From assembly GCF_012935715.1 (NCBI RefSeq), contig NZ_CP052860.1:7130001-7194000 (forward strand): DNA of 64,000 bases, read 5' to 3'. The notes beneath the pieces are model-generated. The model made no database searches, was not told the DNA's origin, and saw nothing but the letters and a program-made list of their open reading frames with translations. Within the stretch, counting starts at the first letter, position 1, and each line of letters starts with the position of its first letter. Origin of the DNA: Pseudomonas sp. ADAK13. GTDB lineage: Bacteria; Pseudomonadota; Gammaproteobacteria; Pseudomonadales; Pseudomonadaceae. Positions 45,186 through 55,625 of this stretch are shown here, one piece after another. Position numbers and translations under genes: made by a program.

Positions 45186-45237
45186 GGTCTATGGCCTTTC
45201 GTTTAAAAGTGCACACAAGGGTCGTTGCCGTACGGCG

Positions 45238-45573
45238 TCACGCCCAGCTTTTTATCACTGCGCCGCAGTACAGGCCGGACAGCGTCTTCATCACTTGAAT
45301 CACTTCGTGGCTGGCCAGCCCGTAGAAAATGTATTTGCCTTCCCGACGGGTGGCCACCAACCCTTCGTCCCGCAGGATGCCCAACTGTTGCGACAGGGTG
45401 GGTTGGCGCACGCCGGTCATGGTTTCCAGCTCGCCGACGTTGCGCTCGCCCTGGGTCAACTGGCAGAGAATCAACAGCCGGTCTTCATTGGCCAGGGCCT
45501 TGAGCAAGGCGCAGGCCTTGGACGCGGAGGCACGCAATTGCGCGACTTCGCCTTCACTCAGGTTCGATTCCAT
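45238..45573 (-). CDS. ArsR/SmtB-family repressor, SqrR/BigR-like persulfide sensor
   Basis: The 111-residue product (MESNLSEGEVAQLRASASKA) is a winged-helix dimeric repressor with recognition helix GVRQPTLSQQLGILRDEGLV. Cys37 (LLILCQLT) and Cys103 (GLYCGAV) are exactly 66 residues apart, the spacing of the two sensing cysteines of SqrR (41 and 107), which form a sulfur bridge with persulfide. A third cysteine is at 21. A longer upstream frame is possible but would extend into the promoter region. It heads the sqr-tauE-DASS operon and is divergent from the persulfide dioxygenase-like gene, so it probably represses both directions. Confidence 0.9.
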   Translation of the reverse strand: MESNLSEGEVAQLRASASKACALLKALANEDRLLILCQLTQGERNVGELETMTGVRQPTLSQQLGILRDEGLVATRREGKYIFYGLASHEVIQVMKTLSGLYCGAVIKSWA

Positions 45574-45659
45574 TTGCGTGTGGCTCTCTCTGTCACTTAA
45601 GCTCAAAACATTATGTGTAAACGTAAAGTGATTGTAACTACTTATTTGGGACAACCGTC

Positions 45660-46523
45660 ATGCCAGCGTTGATTCAATCCTTTCTGGACGAGGCGTCGTC
45701 GACCTACACCTACGTCGTCTATGAAACGGACGGTGGCCCCTGCGCCATCGTTGACTCGGTGCTCAATTACGACCCGGCCTCCGGACGCACCGGCACCGGC
45801 CAGGCGGACAAGGTGATCGCGTTTGTGCGCGAGCACGGCTTGCAGGTGCAGTGGCTGCTGGAGACCCACGCCCATGCGGATCACCTGTCGGCGGCGCCTT
45901 ACCTGCGCCGACAGCTGGGGGGCAAGATCGCGATTGGCGAGTCCATCAGCAAGGTGCAGGGGGTGTTCAAGAACCTGTTCAACCTGGAGCCGGAGTTTCG
46001 GGTGGACGGGTCGCAGTTCGACCATCTGTTCGCGCCGGATGAGGTTTTTCATATCGGCACCCTGAAGGCCCAGGCGCTGCACGTGCCGGGACATACGCCG
46101 GCGGACATGGCTTACCTGATCGATGAACAGTTGATTCTGGTGGGGGACACGCTGTTCATGCCGGATGTGGGAACCGCGCGCTGCGATTTCCCCGGTGGGG
46201 ATGCGCGCCAGCTGTTTGCGTCGATGCGCAAGCTGTTGGCTTTCGCGCCTGAAACCCGCCTTTATGTGTGCCATGACTATCCGCCCGAAGGCCGCGCAGC
46301 CAAGTGCCTGACCACGGTGGCTGAACAACGGGCGGGCAATATTCATGTGCATGACGGGGTGGATGAGGCGGCGTTTGTAGCAATGCGCACCACGCGGGAT
46401 GCCGGGTTGGGCATGCCGACGTTGTTGCTTCCGGCGATCCAGGTGAATGTGCGGGCCGGGGTGATGCCGCCGGCGGAAGAAAACGGTGTGGTGTATCTGA
46501 AGATTCCGCTCAACCAGCTTTGA
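45660..46523 (+). CDS. Metallo-beta-lactamase-fold persulfide dioxygenase-like protein (Blh/ETHE1 type)
   Basis: This is expected to oxidise glutathione persulfide to sulfite, using one iron. The 287-residue product starts MPALIQSFLDEASSTYTYVV. The metal-site motif is LLETHAHADHLSAAPYL, with further ligands in HVPGHTPADMAY, LVGDTLFMPDVGTARCDFPG and YVCHDYPP, the pattern of ETHE1 and BigR-linked Blh proteins. It is divergent from the repressor gene with an 86-base gap (45574-45659), AT-rich as BigR-type operators are. It ends with a REPIN and is not cotranscribed with bkdR. Confidence 0.92.
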   Translation: MPALIQSFLDEASSTYTYVVYETDGGPCAIVDSVLNYDPASGRTGTGQADKVIAFVREHGLQVQWLLETHAHADHLSAAPYLRRQLGGKIAIGESISKVQGVFKNLFNLEPEFRVDGSQFDHLFAPDEVFHIGTLKAQALHVPGHTPADMAYLIDEQLILVGDTLFMPDVGTARCDFPGGDARQLFASMRKLLAFAPETRLYVCHDYPPEGRAAKCLTTVAEQRAGNIHVHDGVDEAAFVAMRTTRDAGLGMPTLLLPAIQVNVRAGVMPPAEENGVVYLKIPLNQL

Positions 46524-46537
46524 AATGCACTGCCAAT

Positions 46538-46628
46538 TGTGGGAGCTGGCTTGCCTGCGATAGCGGTGTGTCAGACAGCGCATCGGGTGGCTGATACTCC
46601 GCCATCGCGGGCAAGCCCGGCTCCCACA
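46538..46628. repeat. REPIN
   Basis: TGTGGGAGCTGGCTTGCCTG and the inverted copy GGGCAAGCCCGGCTCCCACA about 50 bases apart, at a convergent boundary between the dioxygenase-like gene and bkdR. Confidence 0.85.
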
Positions 46629-46659
46629 GTTGGGCTGTGTTGTTTATGAACAGGGTGTA

Positions 46660-47145
46660 CTAACCGAGGTTGATGCCGTTGGCCGGCAGCGGCAGTGCCG
46701 TCTTGTAGCGCACCTGCTTGAGGGCAAAACTGGAGCGGATGTTGGCGACACCCGGGACTTTGGTCAGGAAGTCCATCATGAAGCGCTCCAGAGACTGGAT
46801 GGTCGGCACCAGCACCCGAATCAGGTAGTCGGGGTCGCCGGCCATCAGGTAGCACTCCATCACTTCGGGGCGATCCGAAATCGCCCCTTCAAACTGCTGC
46901 AAAGCCAGTTCGTTCTGTTTTTCCAGGCTGACATGGATGAACACATTGACGTGCAGCCCCAGCAGGTCGGCGTCCAGCAGCGTCACCTGGTCGCGAATCA
47001 GCCCCAGTTCTTCCATGGCCTTGACCCGGTTGAAACACGGCGTGGGCGACAGGTTGACCGAGCGGGCCAGGTCGGCGTTGGTGATGCGGGCGTTCTCCTG
47101 AAGGGCGTTCAGAATGCCGATATCGATACGGTCCAGTTTGCGCAT
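46660..47145 (-). CDS. bkdR: Lrp/AsnC-family activator of the bkd operon
   Basis: BkdR is an Lrp-type protein that activates the bkd genes in response to branched-chain amino acids. It has 161 residues from [20 protein letters not shown]. The helix-turn-helix is at about 20-40 ([20 protein letters not shown]) and the RAM ligand-binding domain follows ([20 protein letters not shown]). It is divergent from bkdA1 across a 195-base AT-rich gap (47146-47340), the usual Pseudomonas arrangement, where it should bind. Nothing odd was seen. Confidence 0.95.
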   Translation of the reverse strand: MRKLDRIDIGILNALQENARITNADLARSVNLSPTPCFNRVKAMEELGLIRDQVTLLDADLLGLHVNVFIHVSLEKQNELALQQFEGAISDRPEVMECYLMAGDPDYLIRVLVPTIQSLERFMMDFLTKVPGVANIRSSFALKQVRYKTALPLPANGINLG

Positions 47146-47334
47146 GAGACAAAACCACCTGTTTATTATGTTTATGCAGTTTTTTTATCCCCAAATGATC
47201 TCCAACGCAACGAAACAGAGATAAATATTCTCCTGAGCCGAGCCTATGATTGTTGTAGGACAAGATTTCTTCTACCCGAAGAAGGACTGTCAGCTACCGC
47301 GCCCACTACAAGAAATTCACAAGATAGAGCGTAG

Positions 47335-48576
<1,242 letters not shown>

Positions 48577-48577
48577 C

Positions 48578-49636
48578 ATGAACGATCACAACAACAATAT
48601 CCAGCTGGAAACCGCCATGACCACCACGACCATGACCATGATCCAGGCCTTGCGCTCGGCCATGGATGTGATGCTTGAGCGAGACGACAACGTGGTGGTG
48701 TTCGGCCAGGACGTCGGTTACTTCGGCGGCGTGTTCCGTTGCACCGAAGGCTTGCAGAACAAGTACGGCACCTCGCGGGTGTTCGACGCACCGATCTCCG
48801 AAAGCGGCATCGTCGGTGTGGCGGTCGGCATGGGCGCCTACGGCCTGCGGCCGGTGGCCGAGATTCAGTTCGCCGACTACGTATACCCGGCGACCGACCA
48901 GATCATTTCCGAAGCCGCCCGCCTGCGTTATCGCTCGGCCGGCCAGTTCACCGCACCGTTGACCATGCGCATGCCCTGCGGCGGCGGTATCTACGGCGGC
49001 CAGACCCACAGCCAGAGTATTGAAGCGGTGTTCACCCAGGTCTGCGGCCTGCGCACAGTGATGCCGTCCAACCCTTACGACGCCAAGGGCCTGCTGATCG
49101 CCTCCATCGAAAACGATGACCCGGTGATCTTTCTCGAACCCAAGCGCCTGTATAACGGCCCGTTCGACGGCCACCACGACCGCCCGGTAACCCCGTGGTC
49201 CAAGCACCCCCAAGCGCAAGTGCCGGACGGTTACTACACCGTGCCGCTGGATGTGGCCGCCATCGCCCGCCCGGGCAAGGACGTGACCATCCTCACCTAC
49301 GGCACCACGGTGTATGTGTCGCAAGTCGCCGCTGAAGAAACCGGCATCGATGCCGAAGTCATCGACCTGCGCAGCCTGTGGCCGCTGGACCTGGAAACCA
49401 TCGTCAACTCCGTGAAGAAAACCCGTCGCTGCGTAATCGTTCACGAAGCCACCCGTACCTGCGGGTTCGGCGCCGAGCTGGTGGCGCTGGTGCAGGAGCA
49501 TTGCTTCCACTACCTGGAAGCGCCGATCGAGCGCGTTACCGGCTGGGATACCCCGTATCCCCACGCGCAGGAGTGGGCGTATTTCCCTGGCCCGACCCGA
49601 GTGGGCGCGGCTTTGCATCGGGTTATGGAGGTCTGA
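48578..49636 (+). CDS. bkdA2: Branched-chain 2-oxo acid dehydrogenase E1 component, beta subunit
   Basis: Partner of BkdA1 in the heterotetrameric E1. It has 352 residues; a methionine/threonine-rich N-terminal stretch (MNDHNNNIQLETAMTTTTMT) precedes the transketolase-like core MIQALRSAMDVMLERDDNVV, so a start at the internal ATG near residue 14 is possible. Conserved features are GQDVGYFGGVFRCTEGL, the glutamate in APISESGIVGVAVGMGAYG, and RMPCGGGIYGGQTHSQS. The C-terminal domain (DLRSLWPLDLETIVNSVKKT) binds E2. It directly abuts bkdB. Confidence 0.97.
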   Translation: MNDHNNNIQLETAMTTTTMTMIQALRSAMDVMLERDDNVVVFGQDVGYFGGVFRCTEGLQNKYGTSRVFDAPISESGIVGVAVGMGAYGLRPVAEIQFADYVYPATDQIISEAARLRYRSAGQFTAPLTMRMPCGGGIYGGQTHSQSIEAVFTQVCGLRTVMPSNPYDAKGLLIASIENDDPVIFLEPKRLYNGPFDGHHDRPVTPWSKHPQAQVPDGYYTVPLDVAAIARPGKDVTILTYGTTVYVSQVAAEETGIDAEVIDLRSLWPLDLETIVNSVKKTRRCVIVHEATRTCGFGAELVALVQEHCFHYLEAPIERVTGWDTPYPHAQEWAYFPGPTRVGAALHRVMEV

Positions 49637-50914
49637 ATGGGCACGCACGTTATCAAGATGCCGGACATCGGCGAAGGCATCGCAGAAGTTGAATTGTCGG
49701 TGTGGCACGTCAAGGTCGGCGACCTGGTAGTAGAAGACCAGGTGCTGGCGGATGTGATGACCGACAAGGCCATGGTGGACATTCCTTCGCCGGTGCACGG
49801 CAAGGTGATTTCCCTCGGCGGCGAGCCGGGCGAAGTCATGGCGGTGGGCAGTATCCTGATCAGTATCGAAGTGGAAGGCGCGGGCAATACCCGGGAATCG
49901 GCAGTGGTTGAAGACCTCGCGCCCGCACCCGCACCCGCACCGGCGCCGAAAGTTGAAGCCAAGGCCGCGCCCGTGGTTGAGCCCAAACCGGCCGCCAGGC
50001 CTGCGGTGGCGGCACAGGCCCCAGTGGCCCGCGAGGCCGATGACCGTCCGCTGGCCTCCCCGGCCGTGCGCAAACATGCGCTGGATGCTGGCATCCAGCT
50101 ACGACTGGTCCAGGGTTCCGGCCCGGCCGGCCGGATTCTGCATGAAGATCTGGACGCTTACTTGCTCCAGGGTCCGGCGAAAAATTCCGCGGCCTCCAAC
50201 CCGTACGCCGAACGCAACGACGAGCAGCAAATCCCGGTGATCGGCATGCGCCGCAAGATCGCCCAGCGCATGCAGGACGCCACCCGGCGTGCCGCGCATT
50301 TCAGCTATGTGGAAGAGATCGACGTCACCGCCCTCGACGAGTTGCGCGTGCACCTCAACGAGAAACACGGCGCCACCCGCGGCAAGCTGACCCTGTTGCC
50401 GTTCCTGGTACGGGCCATGGTCGTGGCGTTGCGGGACTTCCCGCAGATCAACGCGCGTTATGACGACGAAGCCCAGGTGATCACCCGCCTCGGCGCGGTG
50501 CATGTAGGCGTCGCCACCCAGAGCGATGTCGGCCTGATGGTGCCGGTGGTGCGTCACGCCGAAGCCCGCAACCTGTGGGGCACGGCGCAAGAAATCAATC
50601 GTTTGGCGAGTGCGGCGCGCAATGGCAAGGCCAGCCGCGATGAGCTGTCGGGTTCGAGCATTACCCTGACCAGCTTGGGCGCGTTGGGCGGGATCGTCAG
50701 CACACCGGTGCTGAACCTGCCGGAAGTGGCCATCGTGGGGGTCAACCGGATTGTCGAACGGCCGATGGTGATCAAGGGCCAGATCGTGATTCGCAAGATG
50801 ATGAACCTCTCCAGCTCCTTCGATCACCGGGTGGTCGATGGCATGGACGCGGCGCAATTCATCCAGGCCATCCGTGGCCTGCTCGAACAACCCGCCAGCC
50901 TGTTCCTGGAGTAA
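49637..50914 (+). CDS. bkdB: Branched-chain 2-oxo acid dehydrogenase E2, dihydrolipoyl acyltransferase
   Basis: The core of the complex, moving the acyl group from lipoate to CoA. It has 425 residues (MGTHVIKMPDIGEGIAEVEL). There is one lipoyl domain with Lys44 in MTDKAMVDIP, then an Ala/Pro-rich swinging linker (alternating AP at about 95-104), a peripheral subunit-binding domain (SPAVRKHALDAGIQLRLVQG) and the catalytic domain with the histidine in SSSFDHRVVDGMDAAQF. Its length is normal for a single-lipoyl E2. Three bases separate it from lpdV. Confidence 0.97.
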   Translation: MGTHVIKMPDIGEGIAEVELSVWHVKVGDLVVEDQVLADVMTDKAMVDIPSPVHGKVISLGGEPGEVMAVGSILISIEVEGAGNTRESAVVEDLAPAPAPAPAPKVEAKAAPVVEPKPAARPAVAAQAPVAREADDRPLASPAVRKHALDAGIQLRLVQGSGPAGRILHEDLDAYLLQGPAKNSAASNPYAERNDEQQIPVIGMRRKIAQRMQDATRRAAHFSYVEEIDVTALDELRVHLNEKHGATRGKLTLLPFLVRAMVVALRDFPQINARYDDEAQVITRLGAVHVGVATQSDVGLMVPVVRHAEARNLWGTAQEINRLASAARNGKASRDELSGSSITLTSLGALGGIVSTPVLNLPEVAIVGVNRIVERPMVIKGQIVIRKMMNLSSSFDHRVVDGMDAAQFIQAIRGLLEQPASLFLE

Positions 50915-50917
50915 CCC

Positions 50918-52297
50918 ATGTCTCAAACATTGCACACCACGCTGCTGATTATCGGCGGCGGGCCTGGCGGTTATGTGGCGGCGATTCGCGCTGGCCAACT
51001 GGGCATCCCGACCATCCTCGTGGAAGGCCAGTCCCTGGGCGGCACCTGCCTGAACATCGGCTGCATTCCATCGAAGGCGCTGATCCATGTGGCCGAACAG
51101 TTCCAGCAAACCGTGCAACACAGCCTGGGTTCACCGTTGGGCATCGAAATCGATGTGCCGACCCTGAACATCGGCAAAAGCGTGGAATGGAAAGACGGCA
51201 TCGTCGACCGCCTGACCACCGGCGTTGCGGCGCTGCTGAAGAAACACAAAGTGCAGGTCATTCAAGGCTGGGCCAAGGTCGTGGATGGCAAGACCGTCGA
51301 CGTCGGCGACCAGCGCATCCAGTGCGAGCACCTGCTGCTGGCCACCGGTTCGAAAAGCGTCAACCTGCCGATGCTGCCAATTGGCGGGCCGATCATCTCC
51401 TCCACCGAAGCCCTGGCGCCGAAACGCATTCCTAAACGCCTGATCGTGGTGGGCGGCGGCTACATCGGCCTGGAGCTGGGGATTGCCTATCGCAAGCTCG
51501 GCGCCGAGGTCAGCGTGGTCGAAGCGCAGGATCGGATCCTGCCGGCCTACGACGCCGAACTGACCCAGCCGGTGGCCGAGTCCCTGAAGCAACTCGGTGT
51601 GAAGGTGTTCCTGAAACACAGCGTCACCGGTTTTGAGCACAACACCCTGCAAGTGCGTGACCCCGGCGGCGAGACGCTGTCGCTGGAAACCGACCAGGTG
51701 TTGGTTGCCGTTGGTCGCAAACCCAATACCCAGGGCTGGAACCTCGAAGCCTTGAACCTGGACATGAACGGCTCGGCGATCAGGATCGACAGCCGCTGCC
51801 AGACCAGCATGCGCAATGTGTGGGCGATCGGCGACCTGAGTGGTGAACCGATGCTCGCCCACCGCGCCATGGCCCAGGGCGAAATGGTTGCCGAACTGAT
51901 CAGCGGTAAAACCCGCGAATTCAACCCGGCAGCGATCCCGGCGGTGTGCTTCACCGACCCGGAACTGGTGGTGGTCGGCAAGACCCCGGACGAGGCCAAG
52001 GCCGCCGGGCTGGACTGCATCGTCTCGAGCTTCCCGTTCGCCGCCAATGGCCGGGCCATGACTCTGGAGTCGAAAACCGGCTTCGTACGGGTGGTGGCGC
52101 GCCGCGACAATCACCTGATCGTCGGCTGGCAGGCGGTGGGCGTTGGCGTCTCGGAACTGTCCACGGCCTTCGGCTTGAGCCTGGAAATGGGTTCGCGCCT
52201 GGAAGACGTGGCGGGCACCATCCACGCCCATCCGACCCTCGGCGAAGCGGTACAGGAAGCGGCGCTGCGGGCCCTGGGGCATGCATTGCACATGTGA
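50918..52297 (+). CDS. lpdV: Dihydrolipoyl dehydrogenase specific to the bkd complex (E3)
   Basis: Reoxidises the E2 lipoate with NAD+. It has 459 residues ([20 protein letters not shown]). Features are the FAD motif [19 protein letters not shown], the redox-active disulfide [14 protein letters not shown], the NAD motif [19 protein letters not shown], the second FAD motif [19 protein letters not shown] and the C-terminal catalytic [19 protein letters not shown] (His-Glu pair). It ends the operon; a GC-rich hairpin follows at 52299. Confidence 0.97.
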   Translation: MSQTLHTTLLIIGGGPGGYVAAIRAGQLGIPTILVEGQSLGGTCLNIGCIPSKALIHVAEQFQQTVQHSLGSPLGIEIDVPTLNIGKSVEWKDGIVDRLTTGVAALLKKHKVQVIQGWAKVVDGKTVDVGDQRIQCEHLLLATGSKSVNLPMLPIGGPIISSTEALAPKRIPKRLIVVGGGYIGLELGIAYRKLGAEVSVVEAQDRILPAYDAELTQPVAESLKQLGVKVFLKHSVTGFEHNTLQVRDPGGETLSLETDQVLVAVGRKPNTQGWNLEALNLDMNGSAIRIDSRCQTSMRNVWAIGDLSGEPMLAHRAMAQGEMVAELISGKTREFNPAAIPAVCFTDPELVVVGKTPDEAKAAGLDCIVSSFPFAANGRAMTLESKTGFVRVVARRDNHLIVGWQAVGVGVSELSTAFGLSLEMGSRLEDVAGTIHAHPTLGEAVQEAALRALGHALHM

Positions 52298-52298
52298 A

Positions 52299-52316
52299 GG
52301 GGGATGCGAATCCCCC
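52299..52316 (+). terminator. Hairpin at the end of the bkd operon
   Basis: GGGGGAT and ATCCCCC pair around a 4-base loop immediately after the lpdV stop. No T-run follows, so it may be a Rho-assisted or processing site rather than a classic terminator. Confidence 0.4.
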
Positions 52317-52401
52317 CGCTAATGAAGTATTGTTGCGCCCATCCAGAAATAAACCATAAGCCTGCCTTCGACCAGGCGGTTGACAAAAGATAGAGGGTGT
52401 C

Positions 52402-53421
52402 ATGGGTAACGAAAGCATCAATTGGGACAAGCTGGGTTTTGACTACATCAAGACCGACAAGCGTTTCCTCCAGACCTGGAAGGACGGCGAGTGGCAAAAA
52501 GGCACCCTGACCGACGACAACGTGCTGCACATCAGCGAGGGCTCCACCGCCCTGCACTACGGCCAGCAATGCTTTGAAGGCCTCAAGGCCTACCGCTGCA
52601 AGGACGGCTCGATCAACCTGTTCCGCCCGGACCAGAACGCCGCGCGCATGCAGCGCAGCTGTGGCCGCCTGCTGATGCCGCAAGTGCCGACCGACGCCTT
52701 TATCGAAGCCTGCAAGGAAGTGGTCCGCGCCAACGAACGTTTCATCCCGCCGTACGGCACCGGCGGCGCGCTGTACCTGCGCCCGTTCGTGATCGGCACC
52801 GGTGACAACATCGGCGTGCGCACCGCGCCGGAGTTCATCTTCTCGATCTTCTGCATCCCGGTAGGCGCCTACTTCAAGGGCGGCCTGACCCCGCACAACT
52901 TCCTGATCTCCGGTTACGACCGTGCGGCGCCAAACGGCACCGGCGCGGCCAAGGTCGGTGGCAACTACGCCGCCAGCCTGATGCCCGGCTCCCTGGCCAA
53001 AAAAGCCAACTTCGCCGACTGCATCTACCTCGACCCGGCCACCCACTCGAAAATCGAAGAAGTCGGCTCGGCCAACTTCTTCGGGATCACCCACGACAAC
53101 AAGTTCGTCACCCCGAACTCGCCGTCGGTGTTGCCAGGCATCACCCGCCTGTCGCTGATCGAGCTGGCCAAATCGCGCCTGGGCCTGGAAGTGGTTGAAG
53201 GCGACGTGCTGATCGACAAGCTGTCGGACTTCAAGGAAGCCGGCGCCTGCGGTACCGCGGCCGTGATCACCCCGATCGGCGGCATCGAGTACAAAGACAA
53301 GCTGCACGTGTTCTACAGCGAAAAAGAAGTCGGCCCGGTCACCCAGAAGCTCTACAAAGAGCTGACTGGCGTACAGTCCGGCGACGTCGAAGCGCCTGCG
53401 GGCTGGATCGTCAAGGTCTAA
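52402..53421 (+). CDS. ilvE: Branched-chain amino-acid aminotransferase (class IV)
   Basis: A pyridoxal-phosphate enzyme that interconverts valine, leucine and isoleucine with their keto acids, the substrates of the bkd complex. The 339-residue product starts MGNESINWDKLGFDYIKTDK after GAGGGTGTC. The PLP lysine is in GTGAAKVGGNYAASL at about 185; other class IV motifs are HYGQQCFEGLKAYR, EEVGSANFF and GACGTAAVITPIG. Length and sequence fit the longer IlvE type also called BCAT class II. It lies 104 bases after lpdV; whether it is degradative or biosynthetic cannot be told, but the location suggests supply of keto acids to the bkd complex. Confidence 0.95.
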   Translation: MGNESINWDKLGFDYIKTDKRFLQTWKDGEWQKGTLTDDNVLHISEGSTALHYGQQCFEGLKAYRCKDGSINLFRPDQNAARMQRSCGRLLMPQVPTDAFIEACKEVVRANERFIPPYGTGGALYLRPFVIGTGDNIGVRTAPEFIFSIFCIPVGAYFKGGLTPHNFLISGYDRAAPNGTGAAKVGGNYAASLMPGSLAKKANFADCIYLDPATHSKIEEVGSANFFGITHDNKFVTPNSPSVLPGITRLSLIELAKSRLGLEVVEGDVLIDKLSDFKEAGACGTAAVITPIGGIEYKDKLHVFYSEKEVGPVTQKLYKELTGVQSGDVEAPAGWIVKV

Positions 53422-53440
53422 GCAACACCGCAAAACAAAA

Positions 53441-53469
53441 TGTGGGAGCGGGCTTGCTCACTCCCACAT
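53441..53469. repeat. Collapsed REP palindrome
   Basis: TGTGGGAGCGGGCTTGCTCA is followed at once by CTCCCACA; the normal spacer and most of the second arm are missing. It could act as a hairpin at the end of ilvE. Confidence 0.7.
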
Positions 53470-53497
53470 TTGATCTCCAGTGTTTTCAGAATCAAGC

Positions 53498-54388
53498 TCA
53501 ATCTTGCGGAATATTTTCCAGGATCCTCTTGCCCATGCTGATCCTCGGCTCGGCGCCATAACCCAGCGCCTCATAAAACCCCATCACCGCGTCATTGCCG
53601 CTGGTGATCTGCAGGTTGATCTTCATACAGCCCAAGGCGGTCAACGCCTGCTCCGCATGCCGCACCAGCGAGGCACCCAGGCCCTGGCGGCGATAGTCGT
53701 TGTGCACCGCCACCGAATACAGCCAGCCACGATGCCCGTCGTAGCCGGCGAGGATGGTGCCGATCACCGCCTTCTTGTCGGTGGCCACGAAGAACAACCC
53801 ATCGTTGACCGCCAACTTCTTGTCGATCGCCAGGCCCGGCAGGTTATGGGCCGCGTCATAACCAAACGCCGCCTGCCACAGCGCCACCACCTGCGCCCGA
53901 TGCGCACGGTCGCGATAGGCGCCGATGGGATGGCGGGATGACAACGCCTTCTCCATCACCAGCGTGCGCTCATTGCCATGGTAAACGTCGCGCACCGTGT
54001 GGAAACCCAGCTTGGTGTAGAACGGTTCGGCGGTCAGGGAAGACGGCACATGCAGCGAGGTCACCCCGGCTTCCCGGGCACGCAACTCGATCTCAATCAT
54101 CAGCAAGCGCCCGATACCCTGCCCTTGCAGCACCGGATTGACGAACACCGAGCGCACCACATTGGCATCCAGCGCGGCAGTGGCCACGATCACCTCATCC
54201 TGGATGGCCACCAGCACCGTTCGACGCCCGAGCAATCCCACCACAGCCTCGGGGGTAAAGTTGCTCGCCACCCGCGCAATCACGTCAGCCGGATAATCCC
54301 GGGCGTTGCTGTCATGCAGGGCCGCCAGGATGACCTGGCTGATGCCCTCGGCATCGGTGGTTTGGGCGAGACGAACTTCAGTGGGCAT
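53498..54388 (-). CDS. Tandem GNAT acetyltransferase
   Basis: Two acetyltransferase domains in one 296-residue chain, starting MPTEVRLAQTTDAEGISQV at 54388 with AGGAG five bases upstream; an upstream GTG would overlap that site. The N-terminal domain (about 1-145) has the acetyl-CoA loop VFVNPVLQGQGIGRLLMIE and the C-terminal domain (about 155-290) has AVHNDYRRQGLGASLVRHAE, followed by INLQITSGNDAVMGFYEALG, similar to YpeA-like enzymes. Substrates are unknown. Monocistronic, convergent to ilvE, divergent from the citrulline gene cluster. Confidence 0.9.
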   Translation of the reverse strand: MPTEVRLAQTTDAEGISQVILAALHDSNARDYPADVIARVASNFTPEAVVGLLGRRTVLVAIQDEVIVATAALDANVVRSVFVNPVLQGQGIGRLLMIEIELRAREAGVTSLHVPSSLTAEPFYTKLGFHTVRDVYHGNERTLVMEKALSSRHPIGAYRDRAHRAQVVALWQAAFGYDAAHNLPGLAIDKKLAVNDGLFFVATDKKAVIGTILAGYDGHRGWLYSVAVHNDYRRQGLGASLVRHAEQALTALGCMKINLQITSGNDAVMGFYEALGYGAEPRISMGKRILENIPQD

Positions 54389-54436
54389 GGGCACTCCTTA
54401 ATGACGGACTCAATTCCTGCAGCGCCCCCATACTAA

Positions 54437-54525
54437 TGTGGGAGCTGGCTTGCCTGCGATAGCGGTCTGTCAGTCGATACTTGATTGACTGTCAGACCGC
54501 TATCGCAGGCAAGCCAGCTCCCACA
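54437..54525. repeat. Near-perfect REPIN palindrome
   Basis: The 33-base left arm (from TGTGGGAGCTGGCTTGCCTG through GCGATAGCGGTCTG) is matched by an exact inverted right arm, with a central region of about 23 bases. It sits in the 299-base divergent gap 54389-54687, where no other gene was seen. Confidence 0.9.
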
Positions 54526-54687
54526 GTTGACCAGCTTTGTTCCTTCAACCGCACCCAACAGCCGATTCGGCTGCCCCACCCCACTTTTCAGCTTTCCCGG
54601 CTGAGCCACCCCCTCACTTCAGCCGGGATTCTTCCTTCACACCGCACAAAATAGCCTCACTGCCCAACCCCATGGACCCATGCACCC

Positions 54688-55614
54688 ATGCAAACCACCA
54701 ACACTGTCCTGATGATCCGCCCGGCGCACTTCGCCTTTAACCCGGACACCGCGATCAACAACCGCTTCCAGCGCGCGCCCCTCGACCCGGTGGCCGCACA
54801 GCGGAAAGCGCTGGAAGAGTTCGACGGCTACGTCGACACCCTGCGCCACCACGGCGTGGAAGTGCTGGTGGTTCAAGACACCCCCGCCCCTCACACCCCG
54901 GATTCGATTTTCCCCAACAACTGGTGGAGCAGCCACGCCGACGGCAGCCTGGTGCTCTACCCGATGGAAGGCCAGAACCGACGACTGGAACGCGACAAAG
55001 GCGTACTGCAAGTGCTGGAGCAACGCTTTGCGATCCACAACACCATCGACTTCAGCCACCTCGAACAACAGAACATGTTCCTGGAAGGCACCGGCAGCAT
55101 GGTCCTCGACCGCCAGCACCGCATCAGCTACGCCTGCCACTCCGGGCGTACCCATCAGGATGCCCTGCGCCAGTTTGCCGAACGCCTGGACTATCAGGTC
55201 TGCGTGTTCCACGCCGTCGACCGCCACCAGGCGCCGATCTACCACAGCAACGTGATGATGAGCGTCGGCCGCGACCTCTCTGTGGTGTGCCTGCAAGCCC
55301 TGCCCGACGACCACGAGCGCCAGGCCCTGGAACGTTCCCTGCGCGACACCGGCAAAGACATCGTCGCCCTGGACTTCGACCAGCTGGAAGCCTTCGCCGG
55401 CAACATGCTGGAAGTCCATGACCGCGACGGCCAGCCGCTGCTGGTGATGTCGGCCAGCGCCTGGGGCTCGCTCAAGCCGGCCCAGCGCCAGCACGTGGAG
55501 CGCCACACCCGGCCGGTGGTGGTGAACATCGACAACATCGAACGCATCGGCGGCGGCAGTGCCCGCTGCATGTTGGCGGAAGTGCACCTGCCCGCCCGCC
55601 CCTCATTTCAATAA
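54688..55614 (+). CDS. ctlX: Citrulline utilisation hydrolase CtlX-like (arginine-deiminase-fold enzyme)
   Basis: An amidinotransferase/deiminase-fold hydrolase expected to split citrulline to ornithine, CO2 and ammonia. The 308-residue product starts MQTTNTVLMIRPAHFAFNPD. Family motifs are SIFPNNWWSSHADGSLVLYP, FLEGTGSMVLDRQHRISYA (acidic active-site pair), the histidine in APIYHSNVMMSVG and the catalytic cysteine near the C-terminus in RIGGGSARCMLAEVHLP. Deiminases of arginine or dimethylarginine share the fold, but the pattern and adjacency to ornithine cyclodeaminase favour CtlX. The next gene follows after 11 bases. Confidence 0.85.
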   Translation: MQTTNTVLMIRPAHFAFNPDTAINNRFQRAPLDPVAAQRKALEEFDGYVDTLRHHGVEVLVVQDTPAPHTPDSIFPNNWWSSHADGSLVLYPMEGQNRRLERDKGVLQVLEQRFAIHNTIDFSHLEQQNMFLEGTGSMVLDRQHRISYACHSGRTHQDALRQFAERLDYQVCVFHAVDRHQAPIYHSNVMMSVGRDLSVVCLQALPDDHERQALERSLRDTGKDIVALDFDQLEAFAGNMLEVHDRDGQPLLVMSASAWGSLKPAQRQHVERHTRPVVVNIDNIERIGGGSARCMLAEVHLPARPSFQ

Positions 55615-55625
55615 GGAGTCTTCCC

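Noticed and set aside
41541..45206. A plus-strand frame open for 1221 codons opposite the DASS, TauE and SQR genes
   Set aside because: The translation is a low-complexity Arg/His/Gln/Pro mixture with no domain, and the three genes on the other strand have clear families, starts and spacing. Long antisense openness is a by-product of GC-rich codon use.
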